Assembly (NCBI RefSeq): GCF_000971055.1
Contig: NZ_LARW01000077.1
Location: forward strand, 1 to 64,000
Length of the DNA stretch: 64,000 nt
From: Sphingomonas sp. SRS2
GTDB lineage: Bacteria; Pseudomonadota; Alphaproteobacteria; Sphingomonadales; Sphingomonadaceae
Reading direction: 5' to 3'
The notes under the pieces were generated by a model. That model saw nothing but the letters and a program-made list of their open reading frames with translations, was not told where the DNA came from and made no database searches. Made by a program: the position numbers and the translations under genes. The first letter of the stretch is position 1. Each line of letters starts with the position of its first letter. Below are positions 37,920 to 47,142 of the stretch, piece after piece.

Positions 37920-39140
37920 ATGGATCGGCACGACGTCATCATTCTCGGCGGCGGATTGGTCGGGCTCACGCTCGGCATCGCGCTCGCCCGGCATCACATC
38001 AGCACGGTCGTGATCGATCCCGCCGATCCCGACAAGATGCTCGCGGCCGGCTTCGATGGCCGCGCCTCGGCGGTCGCCAGCGCGCCATGGCGGATGCTCG
38101 AGGCGATCGGCGTCGGCGAGCGGCTGGCGGGCAAGGGCTGCCCGATCGCGACGATCAGGGTGCAGGACGGGCTGAGCCCCGAAAGCCTGATGTTCGAGCC
38201 CTCCGCCGAGGACGGCGCGCTTGGTCATATGTTCGAGAATCGCGATCTGCGCCGCGCGCTGGACGAGACCGCGCGGGCCGCCGAAGGGCTAACCCTGCTG
38301 CGCCCCGCGCGCCCGGTCGACGTCGAGCGCGACCTCGATGGCGTGCGGGTGACGCTCGACGATGGCCGTACCGTCGCCGGATCGCTGCTGATCGGCGCGG
38401 AGGGCCGTCAGTCGCCGACCCGCGAGGCGGCGGGGATCACCGTCGCGCGCTGGAGTTACGATCATGTCGCGATGATCGCCTCGATCGCGCACGAAAAGCC
38501 GCATGGCGGCGTCGCCTATGAGATTTTCTATCCGACCGGCCCCTTCGCGATCCTGCCGCTGATCGATGGAGCGGAAGGCGAGCACCGCTCGGCGCTGGTC
38601 TGGACGGTCGACAAGAAACATGGCCCTGCGATGCTGGCCCTGCCCGACCGCGCCTATCAGGCCGAGGCCGAGAAGCGCATGGGCGGGATGCTGGGCGCGG
38701 TGCGTCTCCTCTCGCCGCGCTCATCCTATCCGCTCGGCTTTCACCATGCCGCGCGGATCACCGATACCCGCCTTGCGCTGGTCGGCGACGCCGCGCACGG
38801 CATCCACCCGATCGCGGGGCAGGGGGTCAATCTCGGCTATCGCGACGTCGCCGCACTCACCGAAGTGCTGGTCGAGGGGATGCGCCTCGGCCTCGATCCC
38901 GGCGATGCGCAACTGCTCGCGCGCTATCAGCGCTGGCGCAGCCTCGACAGCTTCATGGTCGCAGCCTCCACCGACGGGCTGACCCGCCTGTTCGGCATTC
39001 CCGGCCGTCCCGCGCGCGCGATCCGCCGCTTCGGGCTTGGCGCGGTGCAGCGGCTCGGGCCGCTGAAGGGGCGCTTCATGGCCGAAGCACGCGGCGAGAC
39101 GGGGAAACTGCCCCGGCTACTGCAAGGGCAGGCGATCTAG
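37920..39140 (+). CDS. UbiH/UbiF/VisC-family FAD-dependent hydroxylase
   Basis: A 406-residue flavin monooxygenase. The N-terminal dinucleotide fold is VIILGGGLVGLTLGIAL; a DG-type motif and the C-terminal GDAAHGIHPIAGQGVNLGYRD are the ubiquinone-hydroxylase signature. It probably adds an oxygen to the ubiquinone ring precursor. Which of UbiH, UbiF, UbiI or UbiL cannot be decided by eye. Divergent from ftsK. Confidence 0.9.
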   Translation: MDRHDVIILGGGLVGLTLGIALARHHISTVVIDPADPDKMLAAGFDGRASAVASAPWRMLEAIGVGERLAGKGCPIATIRVQDGLSPESLMFEPSAEDGALGHMFENRDLRRALDETARAAEGLTLLRPARPVDVERDLDGVRVTLDDGRTVAGSLLIGAEGRQSPTREAAGITVARWSYDHVAMIASIAHEKPHGGVAYEIFYPTGPFAILPLIDGAEGEHRSALVWTVDKKHGPAMLALPDRAYQAEAEKRMGGMLGAVRLLSPRSSYPLGFHHAARITDTRLALVGDAAHGIHPIAGQGVNLGYRDVAALTEVLVEGMRLGLDPGDAQLLARYQRWRSLDSFMVAASTDGLTRLFGIPGRPARAIRRFGLGAVQRLGPLKGRFMAEARGETGKLPRLLQGQAI

Positions 39141-39176
39141 GCACATCCGTCATCGCGATTTGCCCTGGCACGACGA

Positions 39177-39350
39177 TCAGGTGGTCAGCCGCCGCGCCTC
39201 TTCGACCAGCATCACCGGCACGCCGTCGCGCACCTGGAACGCCAGACCCGCTGCCTCGGACACCAATTCCCCCGCCGCTTCGTCATAACGCAGCGGCGTG
39301 CGGGTCACCGGGCAGACGAGTATCGCGAGCAATTCCGGATCGAGGCTCAT
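39177..39350 (-). CDS. Trm112/UPF0434-family small protein
   Basis: A 57-residue protein ([20 protein letters not shown]..., ending RRLTT). The order ILVCPVT, a [10 protein letters not shown] strand and [14 protein letters not shown] fits the Trm112-like family. Only one Cys remains (CPVT in place of the CxxC zinc knuckle), a variant I recall from other alphaproteobacteria. Its ATG overlaps the stop of the LON-domain gene. It is too short to be found by a 60-residue cutoff. Confidence 0.82.
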   Translation of the reverse strand: MSLDPELLAILVCPVTRTPLRYDEAAGELVSEAAGLAFQVRDGVPVMLVEEARRLTT

Positions 39351-39973
39351 TGAAGCGTCGCGGGTTCGTCGTCGCCGCGGCGAAAGAAGCCGAGGAATTG
39401 GGCGAGCAGGTCGGCGCGTTCCATCAGCGTCACCGCTTCAAGCAGCGCCTGCTTCGCCGCCGCGTCGAAGGGCGCGATCGACGCGATGGCGTTGACCAGC
39501 GTCTCGTCGTCGAGGCGGCTCACCCCGGTCCAGTCAACCGCTACGCCGCGGCTGTCGGCGAAGCGCCGCGCCTCGCGCTCGATCTCGGCGCGGACGACGC
39601 TGGGCAGCGCATCAGGCGCCTCGGCATCGGCGAAGTCGGAGATGTCGGCTTCGATCTGGCGGAAGGGCGTCGTCACCACCAGTTCACGTAGCACGCGGAA
39701 GCGATTGATGCCGTCGAGGACGATGTTGAAACGGCCGTCGTCGAGCCGCTCGACCTCGCGGATATGGCCGATGCAGCCGACGTCGAACAAGGGCGGCGGC
39801 TCACCCTCGCCGCGCGGCTGGATCATCGATATCCGCCGGTCGCGCGCGAGCGCATCCTCGACCAGCGCACGATAGCGCGGCTCGAAGATGTGCAACGGCA
39901 GTTGGGCGCGCGGAAACAGCAATGCGCCGGCCAGCGGGAAGATCGACAAGCGCTGCGCCGTGGTCTGGCCCAT
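39347..39973 (-). CDS. LON N-terminal substrate-binding domain protein
   Basis: A 208-residue protein holding only the LON substrate-binding (PUA-like) domain: [30 protein letters not shown], then the [22 protein letters not shown] strand set. No ATPase or Ser-Lys protease domain follows, so it is not a Lon protease. It lies 2 bp after the CnoX-like gene and overlaps the Trm112-like gene, a conserved order in this lineage. Confidence 0.88.
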   Translation of the reverse strand: MGQTTAQRLSIFPLAGALLFPRAQLPLHIFEPRYRALVEDALARDRRISMIQPRGEGEPPPLFDVGCIGHIREVERLDDGRFNIVLDGINRFRVLRELVVTTPFRQIEADISDFADAEAPDALPSVVRAEIEREARRFADSRGVAVDWTGVSRLDDETLVNAIASIAPFDAAAKQALLEAVTLMERADLLAQFLGFFRRGDDEPATLQ

Positions 39974-39975
39974 GA

Positions 39976-40887
39976 TCAGGTGAAGAGAATTGCGGAGAGG
40001 CGGCGGCGCTGGTCGCGCACCCAGCCGTCTTCGAGGCCGACGACTTCGAACAGCTTGAGCAGCCGCGCCCGCGCCGCGCCTTCGTTCCACTCACGGTCGC
40101 GGGCGATGATTTCGAGCAGATGGTCCGCCGCGCCGTCGCGGTCGTCGGCGGCCATGAGCCCGCCCGCAAGCTCGTAGCGTGTCTCGTGATCGTCGGGATT
40201 GGCGTCGACTTTGGCGCGCAGCGGCCCGAGATCGTCGACCGGCTGCGCCTCACGGGCGAGCGCCACCGCGGCCTGCGCGCGCGCGATCGGCGCTTCCTTC
40301 GCCTTTTCGGCCGGTACTTCGGCCAGCAGCGCATCGGCCTCGTCAAGCTGCCCCGCGCGGACCAGCGTCCGCGCCAGCCCGGAGACAACTTCGACATCCT
40401 CCGGCGCCATCTCTATGAGCTGGCCGAAGACGGACGCCGCGCGTTCGACATCGCCGGCTTCAAGCGCCTCCTCGCCCATCGCGATCAGCGGGGCGATATC
40501 CTCGTGCAGCTTGTCGGCCTCACCCTGGATCGGCAGTTGCCGCAGGATCTGGTCGAGCATCTGCTTGAGCTGGCTCTCGGTGCGCGCGGGGGTAAGATCG
40601 GCGACGAGCTGGCCCTGGAACAAGGCATAGACGGTAGGGATCGACTGGACGCGGAACTGCGCCGCGATCATCTTCTGTTCGTCGACATTGATTTTGGCGA
40701 GGATGACGCCCTGATCGGCATAGTCGGCGGCAACCTTTTCCAGCACCGGGGTCAGCGCCTTGCACGGCCCGCACCATTCGGCCCAGAAGTCGAGGATGAC
40801 GAGCGAGGTCATCGACGGCTCGACCACGTCGCGGCGGAACGCCTCGACCGCTTCCTTCTCCGCCGCGCTCATCCCCAAAGTCGCCAC
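39976..40887 (-). CDS. CnoX/YbbN-like thioredoxin with TPRs
   Basis: A 303-residue protein. The N-terminal thioredoxin domain has an intact WCGPCK active site (Cys 39 and 42). The C-terminal half has TPR helices (about 150-300), the CnoX layout of a chaperedoxin that holds clients for GroEL. In Escherichia coli CnoX the site is SXXC, so this copy may still be redox active. First gene of a three-gene operon with the LON-domain and Trm112-like genes. Confidence 0.9.
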   Translation of the reverse strand: MATLGMSAAEKEAVEAFRRDVVEPSMTSLVILDFWAEWCGPCKALTPVLEKVAADYADQGVILAKINVDEQKMIAAQFRVQSIPTVYALFQGQLVADLTPARTESQLKQMLDQILRQLPIQGEADKLHEDIAPLIAMGEEALEAGDVERAASVFGQLIEMAPEDVEVVSGLARTLVRAGQLDEADALLAEVPAEKAKEAPIARAQAAVALAREAQPVDDLGPLRAKVDANPDDHETRYELAGGLMAADDRDGAADHLLEIIARDREWNEGAARARLLKLFEVVGLEDGWVRDQRRRLSAILFT

Positions 40888-41049
40888 CTATGATTCTCCT
40901 GAAGGCTGGTTTCGCGCTCCTTATGTGGGAGCCCGCCCGCATATGCCAAGTCCCACGACATTTATGTAGATTCAGGCTTGCGGAGGGGACACCCCCAAGC
41001 TAATAGCCGCGCCTCGACCGCAGGGATGCCCCTGCGGACCGACGCCAGA

Positions 41050-41124
41050 GCGGGCGTAGCTCAGGGGTAGAGCACAACCTTGCCAAGGTTGGGGTCGAGG
41101 GTTCGAATCCCTTCGCCCGCTCCA
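41050..41124 (+). tRNA. tRNA-Gly (GCC), with encoded CCA
   Basis: Cloverleaf by eye: acceptor GCGGGCG pairs with CGCCCGC, D-arm GCTC...GAGC, anticodon loop CTTGCCAAG giving GCC (Gly), T-arm with GGTTCGAATCC. The discriminator is T and CCA is encoded at 41122-41124. Decayed mobile DNA begins right after it. Confidence 0.97.
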
Positions 41125-41339
41125 GTTTCTTTCATTTAATATAGTGACTTAGGAACTGGAGCGCCGCTATCGGTGCGTGACCTTCAAGTGCTGGTTGTCA
41201 CATGGTTGCCAACGGGACAATCACCCAGCGCAGGTTAGCGCAATTCTGGTCGAATTTTCTGATACATGGTTCGATGGCGTTGGGCTTCGCAATGTCGAGG
41301 TTCTGGTCGAGGATATTGATCATGCTGCCGGTGGAGATG

Positions 41340-41497
41340 TGCCCCAACTTCCATCAGGCGCTGGATCACAGACGCGTACGCCTGCTACTCGATCAAATCG
41401 GGCAAGGCATAGAGAACAGGTCGACCCAGTTTTCGAAACATCGGGCCGCCTCCGATCACTCGATCGTGCGTGCCTTGACGAAAGAATGATCGCTTAG
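41340..41497 (-). pseudogene. Remnant of an excisionase-like HTH regulator
   Basis: On the minus strand the peptide GGGPMFRKLGRPVLYALPDL reads like the C-terminal half of the HTH_17/excisionase-type proteins found beside conjugative trb genes (consensus GGGP-FRKLGRRV-Y---DL). An in-frame stop lies at 41385-41387 and the upstream part is in another frame. No complete reading frame exists. The other strand offers two open frames here (41177-41497) that match no family I know. Confidence 0.45.
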
Positions 41498-41523
41498 GGG
41501 AAATACGCTGGGCATCGCGAGTA

Positions 41524-41669
41524 TCAGCCCGGGTACCGACTCCTCATGCCATAGCTTGCAGCGTAGGGCAGCGCGTAATCACGCAGCGCTTCATTGAGAT
41601 CGGGCGTAATCGTGATGGCCAGCTTGATCGGGGTCTGTCCGACAAGCGTGCCAATCTCAGCTTGGGCAT
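41524..41669 (-). pseudogene. Remnant of a DUF2274-type trb-locus protein
   Basis: MPKLRL at 41669 begins as DUF2274 proteins do, but the family core (TPIKLAITITPDLNEALRDY) is in the next frame, so a frameshift has broken it near 41630. DUF2274 genes follow trbI in conjugative elements of this bacterial group, which fits the trbI tail found just upstream. Confidence 0.55.
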
Positions 41670-41678
41670 GACCTGTTC

Positions 41679-41905
41679 CTAACCGCGCCACGGCGCGAGA
41701 ATGATCTCCTTGTGGACGACCAGCCGAATGGTCGCGGCCGGATCGTGATCGTCGGCTGGATATTGAGATGGCCCGACGTGCGTTGATCGCCGGCGCGCGA
41801 CACATTCTGCTGGGTCGATTCCCTGATCGCCTGGACGAGGTCGCTCTCGCTTGTGACCCTCAGCTGGACCCCACTCCGAGCAGCCTGGACAGGATAGTGC
41901 ACCAC
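41679..41905 (-). pseudogene. trbI: C-terminal fragment of conjugation protein TrbI (VirB10-like)
   Basis: Minus-strand peptides SDLVQAIRESTQQ, SRAGDQRTSGHLNIQPTITIRP and, one frame on, IRLVVHKEIILAPWRG match the conserved end of TrbI. The frame changes near 41725 and no upstream TrbI sequence is left, so this is a broken, truncated copy. Stop TAG at 41679. Confidence 0.65.
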
Positions 41906-42061
41906 TCTTGAGCAGTGCCCATCTGTGGAAATCTACTTTGCCCTGCAGATCGGCATAACCCGACGCATCGGCCGTCGGCGCGAAACGAGAGGGCTGGTCA
42001 TCTCGATCGGCCGTCCTGCGGCCTCCGCAGAAAGTTATCTCTCAAAAACTATGGTCGGGCA

Positions 42062-42098
42062 TTGACGATAAGATTCTTTCACGTATCTTATATAAGAT
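42062..42098 (+). promoter_or_regulatory. Island promoter/operator A (before the hydrolase)
   Basis: TTGACG (-35, 42062) overlaps ATAAGAT-N10-ATCTTAT (42068-42091), with TATCTT as a possible -10. A second dyad, ATCTTAT/ATAAGAT, runs to 42098. The leader to the hydrolase start is about 240 bases. I see no further gene between 41906 and 42340. Confidence 0.7.
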
Positions 42099-42339
42099 AG
42101 CTTAGCGGATCTAATAGGGACTCAAGTTGATGTTCGCCGACAGGGTCGATCCATCCACACCGGCCTCGGCCGCCTTGGGGCGGACTGATGGGCTGATGCT
42201 ATTCGCCGGTATCGCAAAAAGGACCGTGTCGACCTCCCAAGGACGCACGGGACATCCACAACCTTATGATCAGCCGGGTCGCGCAGCTTCGGGACCAAGC
42301 GAACCAATGGCAGATTTCCCACTTTCATAGGAGCAAGGA

Positions 42340-43140
42340 ATGGCGACCGTCTCCGTCAAAGGGCGTGACATCGGCTATGAAGAGAGTGGCTCAGGGGAAC
42401 CACTGATTCTCATTCACGGCGGCCAGTCGGATCGGCACCAGTTCGACCTCTTCCGACCGCTTATGGAGAAGGGAATTCGCGCGATCGCTTATGATCAGCG
42501 TGACACCCGTGAAAATCTCTATGAAGGCGCGCCTCCTTATACGACCCGTGACCTGGCTGAAGACTGCGCAAACTTTCTCGACGCGATGGGTCTCTCAAAG
42601 GCCCATATCATGGGCACATCCTATGGCGGTTTGATCGCGATGATGACCGCGATACATTTTCCCGAGCGGGTTCAAAGCCTCATCCTCGCGGCGACGACCC
42701 CAAGCTTTGCGATGGCGGAACCGGTGGTAACCCAGGCCACGGGTAATCGCGATGCCGCCGCAATCGAGCAATTTTCGCTTCGGCACGTCGGCGGCTCGGA
42801 TGACGTCGACGCCGATCCGGTAAGGGTGGCCGAGACCAAGGCGGCGATCCGGCCCGGCCCTCCGGAAGCGGTTGCACGTCGAATGTCAGCCGCGCGGCAG
42901 CACGAATGCCGCGACGACCTGCATCGCATAACGGCGCCGACACTGGTTCTGCGGGGCGGAGCTGATCCTTTCATCAGCGACGCGACAGCCGCCTGGACCG
43001 CCGGCCAGATCGATGGCGCTAAACTCGTGCTCGTGCCCGACGCGGGGCACAGCCTCACCCGGCATCACCGTGCCCAAGTGGCACCGATCGTCTGCGAATT
43101 CGTGTTGAACAATAAGATCCGAGGGCACTGCAGCAATTAA
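42340..43140 (+). CDS. Alpha/beta hydrolase
   Basis: A 266-residue hydrolase. The oxyanion segment IHGGQSDRH, the nucleophile elbow MGTSYGGL (Ser about 91), a late Asp near GGADPF and the C-terminal His in PDAGHSLTRH make a full catalytic triad. AGGAG lies before ATG 42340. It is the first gene after operator A and lies 13 bp before the TonB receptor gene, so both are likely induced together. Substrate is unknown; esterase or C-C hydrolase are both possible. Confidence 0.88.
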   Translation: MATVSVKGRDIGYEESGSGEPLILIHGGQSDRHQFDLFRPLMEKGIRAIAYDQRDTRENLYEGAPPYTTRDLAEDCANFLDAMGLSKAHIMGTSYGGLIAMMTAIHFPERVQSLILAATTPSFAMAEPVVTQATGNRDAAAIEQFSLRHVGGSDDVDADPVRVAETKAAIRPGPPEAVARRMSAARQHECRDDLHRITAPTLVLRGGADPFISDATAAWTAGQIDGAKLVLVPDAGHSLTRHHRAQVAPIVCEFVLNNKIRGHCSN

Positions 43141-43153
43141 AAAGGGGGTAACA

Positions 43154-45334
43154 ATGAGCTACAAATCCGACAAATCGCTTCGTCTACGCGCCTATGCCAA
43201 TGCATGGCCGATCTGCCTTCCACTGATGATCGTCGCCGCGCCAGCACCCGCCTTTGCCGCAGACGCGCGCGCCGAAAGCGGCCAGAGCGACGATATCGTC
43301 GTCACGGCGCGCAAGCGTGAGGAACGCCTCATTGATGTACCGCAGACAGTGCAGGCGATCTCCAGCCAGGAGATCGCGAGGGCAGGTATCGAAAATCTGG
43401 AGGATCTCGGCCGCCAGACGACCAACATCACGCTCAACACCCGGTCCGATAATGAACCGAATGTCGTCATCCGGGGCGTAGGCTCATTCGGCAATACCCA
43501 GGGCGTCGGCTTCTACTTCGACGATGTCCAGAATTTCACAGACCAGTCGACCAGGCTGGAAGATATTGAGCGGGTGGAAATCCTGAAGGGTCCGCAGGGA
43601 ACCCTATATGGCGGCAGCAGCATCGGCGGCGCGGTCAAATATGTGCTGCGCCGGCCGAGGATGGACAATTTTTCCGCTGATGGCAGTTTCAGCTACGGCT
43701 CGTTCGATACAAAGTCGCTTTTCGGCGCCATCAATGCGCCAGCGTCGGAGACACTCGCTGTCCGTATCTCCGGCTATTTGAGCGACACCGACGGTTGGAT
43801 CACCAACACGTTCAACGGGAAACCGCTTCGGTCCCGCAAGGAATATGGCACGCGCGTCGCTGCTGTCTGGGCTCCGAGTCCCGATTTCGAAGCTTATTTG
43901 TCCTATCGCTTCGGAAAGCTCGAAGGGTCATTCAACGGCCAGGTGCCCGCCAACAGCATCCGTGATTTTCGGCGTACAGCCGCGGTCAACGCCCAGCCCC
44001 AGGGTTCGCGAACGACCCATGCAGTAACGCTGCAGCTCAAAGGCTCGGTGGGCGCTGTCGATCTTTTCTCGATTTCGTCTTACGCTCAGGCGCACAAGAT
44101 ATACTTCACCGATATCGACCAGACCACACGCGACCAGACCGAAATCCGCGCTGACTACACGACAAAGGTCTACACTCAGGAACTCCGCGCCCAGTCGAAC
44201 GGGGACGGTCCACTTGATTGGGTTGCCGGCGCCTATTTTTCACGCGTCGAAGATCGCAATATCAACAACTCCGTCCTCCGGCTCGGAACGGTCCTGCCCG
44301 CGCCTCTCAGGGGATTTTATCCCCTAGTGAAAAACAAGATCCCCGAGTTAACCTATGCTGCCTTCGGAGATCTCACGTATAAAACCGGCCCGTTCGCGGT
44401 TAGCGTCGGTGGCCGGATCAGCCGAAACGAGGTGTCGGGCACGTATCCGCTCCTTGGCACCCGCAAGGAAGAATCCAACCACACCATCTTCATACCGAAG
44501 CTCGGATTGTCCTACGATCTGAAGCCAGACGTGATGGCCTATGCGACCTTTTCTAAGGGTTTCGAACCCGGCCGGGTGAATTCCGGCTCGCTCGCTCCTT
44601 TTCAAGGACCTGAGGACGCGATCAGCGTGCCTTTCCGTCCGGAAGTCGCCATGAACTATGAGGTCGGGCTGAAGGGCGCAGCCGCCGACGGCAAACTCGT
44701 CTTCGAACTGGCGGCTTTCTACATCAGCACCAAAGACCGGCAAGTCGAAAGCCGCGCGCTGCTGAATAATAGTCCCGTGGAATTCATCACCAACGTCGGC
44801 GACTCGAGAAGTTACGGCGTCGAGGGCGGCGCGACTTTGAAGCCGGTGCGCGAACTCACTCTGCGCGCCGGGGCAGGCTATCTCAATGCGAAATGGAAGA
44901 ACGGGGTCTTCGATCAGCCGACCACCGAGGCTTTCGATCCGCTACCGGTAAAAGGATATCGCATTCAGTATGCGCCATCGTTCTCGGCCAGCGGTAGCGC
45001 CGAGTGGCGGCACGAAATGGGCGAGGCCTACGTCCTGTCCCTGCGCGCCGATGCAACCCATACGGGGGCGCTTTACTGGGATGTTTTCAACAAGGGCCGC
45101 GCAGATCCCTATACGCTGGTAGGGGCCCGAATCGCATTTGGTGACATCAGCCACAAATGGGAGCTGTCGCTGCGCGCCGACAACATCTTCGATAAGGGCT
45201 ACTTCACGGAGCTGGGCTTTGGAGCACTTGGTGCCTTTGGGCCTGATGGTACTTGTCCAACGGGATCGCGCTGCCACCAGGGTTATCCTGGCACGCCTCG
45301 GAATTTCACCGGCACGCTCAGCCTTTCCTTCTGA
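43154..45334 (+). CDS. TonB-dependent outer-membrane receptor
   Basis: A 726-residue receptor. A signal region (about 1-36) precedes a TonB-box region (DDIVVTARKREE), the plug domain (GVGSFGNTQGVGF, ILKGPQGTLYGGSSIGGAVKY) and a 22-strand-type barrel ending in aromatic LSLSF. The type is common in sphingomonad catabolic clusters for uptake of large or poorly soluble compounds. Upstream SD is AAAGGGGG. Confidence 0.93.
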   Translation: MSYKSDKSLRLRAYANAWPICLPLMIVAAPAPAFAADARAESGQSDDIVVTARKREERLIDVPQTVQAISSQEIARAGIENLEDLGRQTTNITLNTRSDNEPNVVIRGVGSFGNTQGVGFYFDDVQNFTDQSTRLEDIERVEILKGPQGTLYGGSSIGGAVKYVLRRPRMDNFSADGSFSYGSFDTKSLFGAINAPASETLAVRISGYLSDTDGWITNTFNGKPLRSRKEYGTRVAAVWAPSPDFEAYLSYRFGKLEGSFNGQVPANSIRDFRRTAAVNAQPQGSRTTHAVTLQLKGSVGAVDLFSISSYAQAHKIYFTDIDQTTRDQTEIRADYTTKVYTQELRAQSNGDGPLDWVAGAYFSRVEDRNINNSVLRLGTVLPAPLRGFYPLVKNKIPELTYAAFGDLTYKTGPFAVSVGGRISRNEVSGTYPLLGTRKEESNHTIFIPKLGLSYDLKPDVMAYATFSKGFEPGRVNSGSLAPFQGPEDAISVPFRPEVAMNYEVGLKGAAADGKLVFELAAFYISTKDRQVESRALLNNSPVEFITNVGDSRSYGVEGGATLKPVRELTLRAGAGYLNAKWKNGVFDQPTTEAFDPLPVKGYRIQYAPSFSASGSAEWRHEMGEAYVLSLRADATHTGALYWDVFNKGRADPYTLVGARIAFGDISHKWELSLRADNIFDKGYFTELGFGALGAFGPDGTCPTGSRCHQGYPGTPRNFTGTLSLSF

Positions 45335-45482
45335 CGCTTGGCGACGTCCTCCCAACCACGGCGGATTGATGACGATAATGTTTAGCTGGTCCGCAACCAG
45401 TCGGAAAATCGGGAATATGTCCTGAGATCGCTGGGGCGCCGACAGAATGTCGGCGTCCCGTTTCTCGCTAGGAAATTTGAAT

Positions 45483-45911
45483 ATGGTCAAGAATGTCCTC
45501 ATCTCGGGTGCTAGCATTGCCGGACCTGCAGCTGCTTTCTGGCTCGCTCGCTCTGGCATGAACGTCACTGTGGTCGAGAAGACGGAAAGCCTTCGCGGAG
45601 GTGGTTACCCGATCGATATCCGAGGCAGCGCGATCGAGGTCGTCAAGCGCATGGGTCTCTACGAGCGGCTCAAGCTCAACCATGTCGACACCCGCACCTT
45701 AGAGTTCGTCGACGAAAACGGCGAACGCATCGCGATGATGACGCCGGAAGATATCACCGGCGGAGAGCAGGGAAACGACATCGAGATCAGGCGCGGGGAC
45801 CTTGCGGCCGCTCTATATGAAGCGACGCGCGACACGGTGACCTACAGATTTTCGGATTCCATCGGGATGCACCGGATGCCGCCTGGACCGCGCTGGTTGA
45901 AAATGGCCTGA
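45483..45911 (+). pseudogene. Truncated FAD-dependent monooxygenase (N-terminal part)
   Basis: Starts normally (MVKNVLISGASIAGPAAAFWLARSG, Rossmann FAD fold; RGGGYPIDIRG) with AGGAAA upstream. Near residue 125 the homology ends and about 15 unrelated residues lead to a stop at 45911. The remaining two thirds of a usual 380-400-residue enzyme are missing. The following sequence in another frame is an acyl-CoA dehydrogenase, so a deletion joined the two genes. Confidence 0.8.
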
Positions 45912-46756
45912 CGCGACTGTGGATAAGCGAAACCCATGGCGGGTTCGGTCTATCGCCGGTCGAAGGTTTCGGTCTGGTCAGGCTGGCGGGCGCATATGCG
46001 TTGCCGGTGCCAATCGCCGAGACGCTTGTCGCGACCTGGCTGCTGAGCGAAGCCGGGCTTGAACCGCCGCTGGGGAGAAGCAGCATCTTCATCGAGGGCT
46101 GGCAGCGCGGCGTGCCGTTCGGCGACAGCGCGGATTATGTCGTTCGAGTCAGGGGGCGATCGCTTTCGTTGCACCGCGGGCCAGTCGCCGGGACCCGTGC
46201 CACGGTCGGCGCGGACCCGCTGGCCGCCTCCGACGGCCTTACCGGAGCGGCCATTGCGACGGGTGAGATGCGCCACGACATCGCCCTTCCCCTTGCCGCC
46301 CTCACCCGCTCCGCGCAGATATGCGGCGCGCTCGAAGCGGCGTTGACGCTCACCATCGGATTCGCCGAACAGCGTATTCAGTTCGGGCGAGCGCTGTCGA
46401 AATTCCAGGCAATCCAGCATCTTCTGTCCGAAATGGGAGCCGAAGTGGCGGCGGCTGGCGCGGCGCTGGACGCCGCAATTCGCACCCTCCAAGCCGGCGC
46501 ACCGCTCGACCGTCAGGCAGTCGCGGTCGCAAAGATCCGCGCGGGGCTGGCCGCCGGCATTGTCGGCGAACATGCCCACCAGATCCACGGCGCGATCGGC
46601 TACACGGAGGAATATGCGCTGGCGCGCCTTACCCGCCGCCTGTGGCAATGGCGCGAGGATTTCGGTGGCGAAAGCTATTGGGCGAACGAATTGGGGCGCG
46701 CGGCGCTTTGCGATCAGACGCCGTTATGGCCGAAACTTACGGCCGGGAGTGCATGA
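45862..46756 (+). pseudogene. Acyl-CoA dehydrogenase lacking its N-terminus
   Basis: From about 45875 one frame reads as an acyl-CoA dehydrogenase: LVENGLTRLWISETHGGFGL, later FAEQRIQFGRALSKFQAIQH and HGAIGYTEEYALARLTRRLWQWREDFGGESYW. About 295 residues remain; the first 30-45 and the start codon are lost at the junction with the monooxygenase fragment. A shorter product from an internal start would lack part of the N-terminal helical domain. Its stop overlaps the start of the broken MaoC gene. Confidence 0.8.
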
Positions 46757-47045
46757 CGGCGAGCGGTAACATAATTGGCACCGGATCCGGCAGACGATGA
46801 CCGAAACAGACAATCTGCTGTTCTCGACAATGACGCATAATCCGCACCCCTGCACCTCGACATCAAGGCCGGAGCAGCGGCTTTAGGCAGGTCCTCGTCA
46901 ACTCCACCTTTACCTTCGCACTGATCGTCGAGCCGTTGGTCGGGGAGACGGCGCTGGGACGCTTATCGCCAGTCTCGGCTTCGATAAGCTGCACCGCAAG
47001 CCATCCGCTTCGCCGCTCGAAACGGGTGACTTTCTACGAGTGCCG
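46753..47045 (+). pseudogene. Frameshifted MaoC-like hydratase remnant
   Basis: Segments of a MaoC-family dehydratase appear in successive frames: TETDNLLFSTMTHNPHP (46801 on), LVNSTFTFALIV (near 46889), GETALG, then IASLGFDKL and GDFLRVPDRAG in another frame. At least two frameshifts and a stop at about 46885 break it. Intact copies act after acyl-CoA dehydrogenases, fitting the fragment upstream. Confidence 0.65.
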
Positions 47046-47066
47046 GACCGAGCCGGCTGTTTCGCG

Positions 47067-47127
47067 CTACGCATACGACTTGACGTAAGATCCTATTATG
47101 TATCTTATCCTCAAGTCGTATGCGTAG
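47067..47127. promoter_or_regulatory. Operator B inside a perfect 17-bp inverted repeat
   Basis: Arms CTACGCATACGACTTGA (47067-47083) and its exact complement (47111-47127) flank 27 bases. Inside lies TAAGAT-N10-ATCTTAT (47086-47108), almost concentric with the arms. TTGACG at 47080 gives a -35 and TATCTT at 47101 a possible -10. It sits 16 bp before the aminotransferase start. Confidence 0.7.
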
Positions 47128-47142
47128 TGCTGGGAGAACGGA

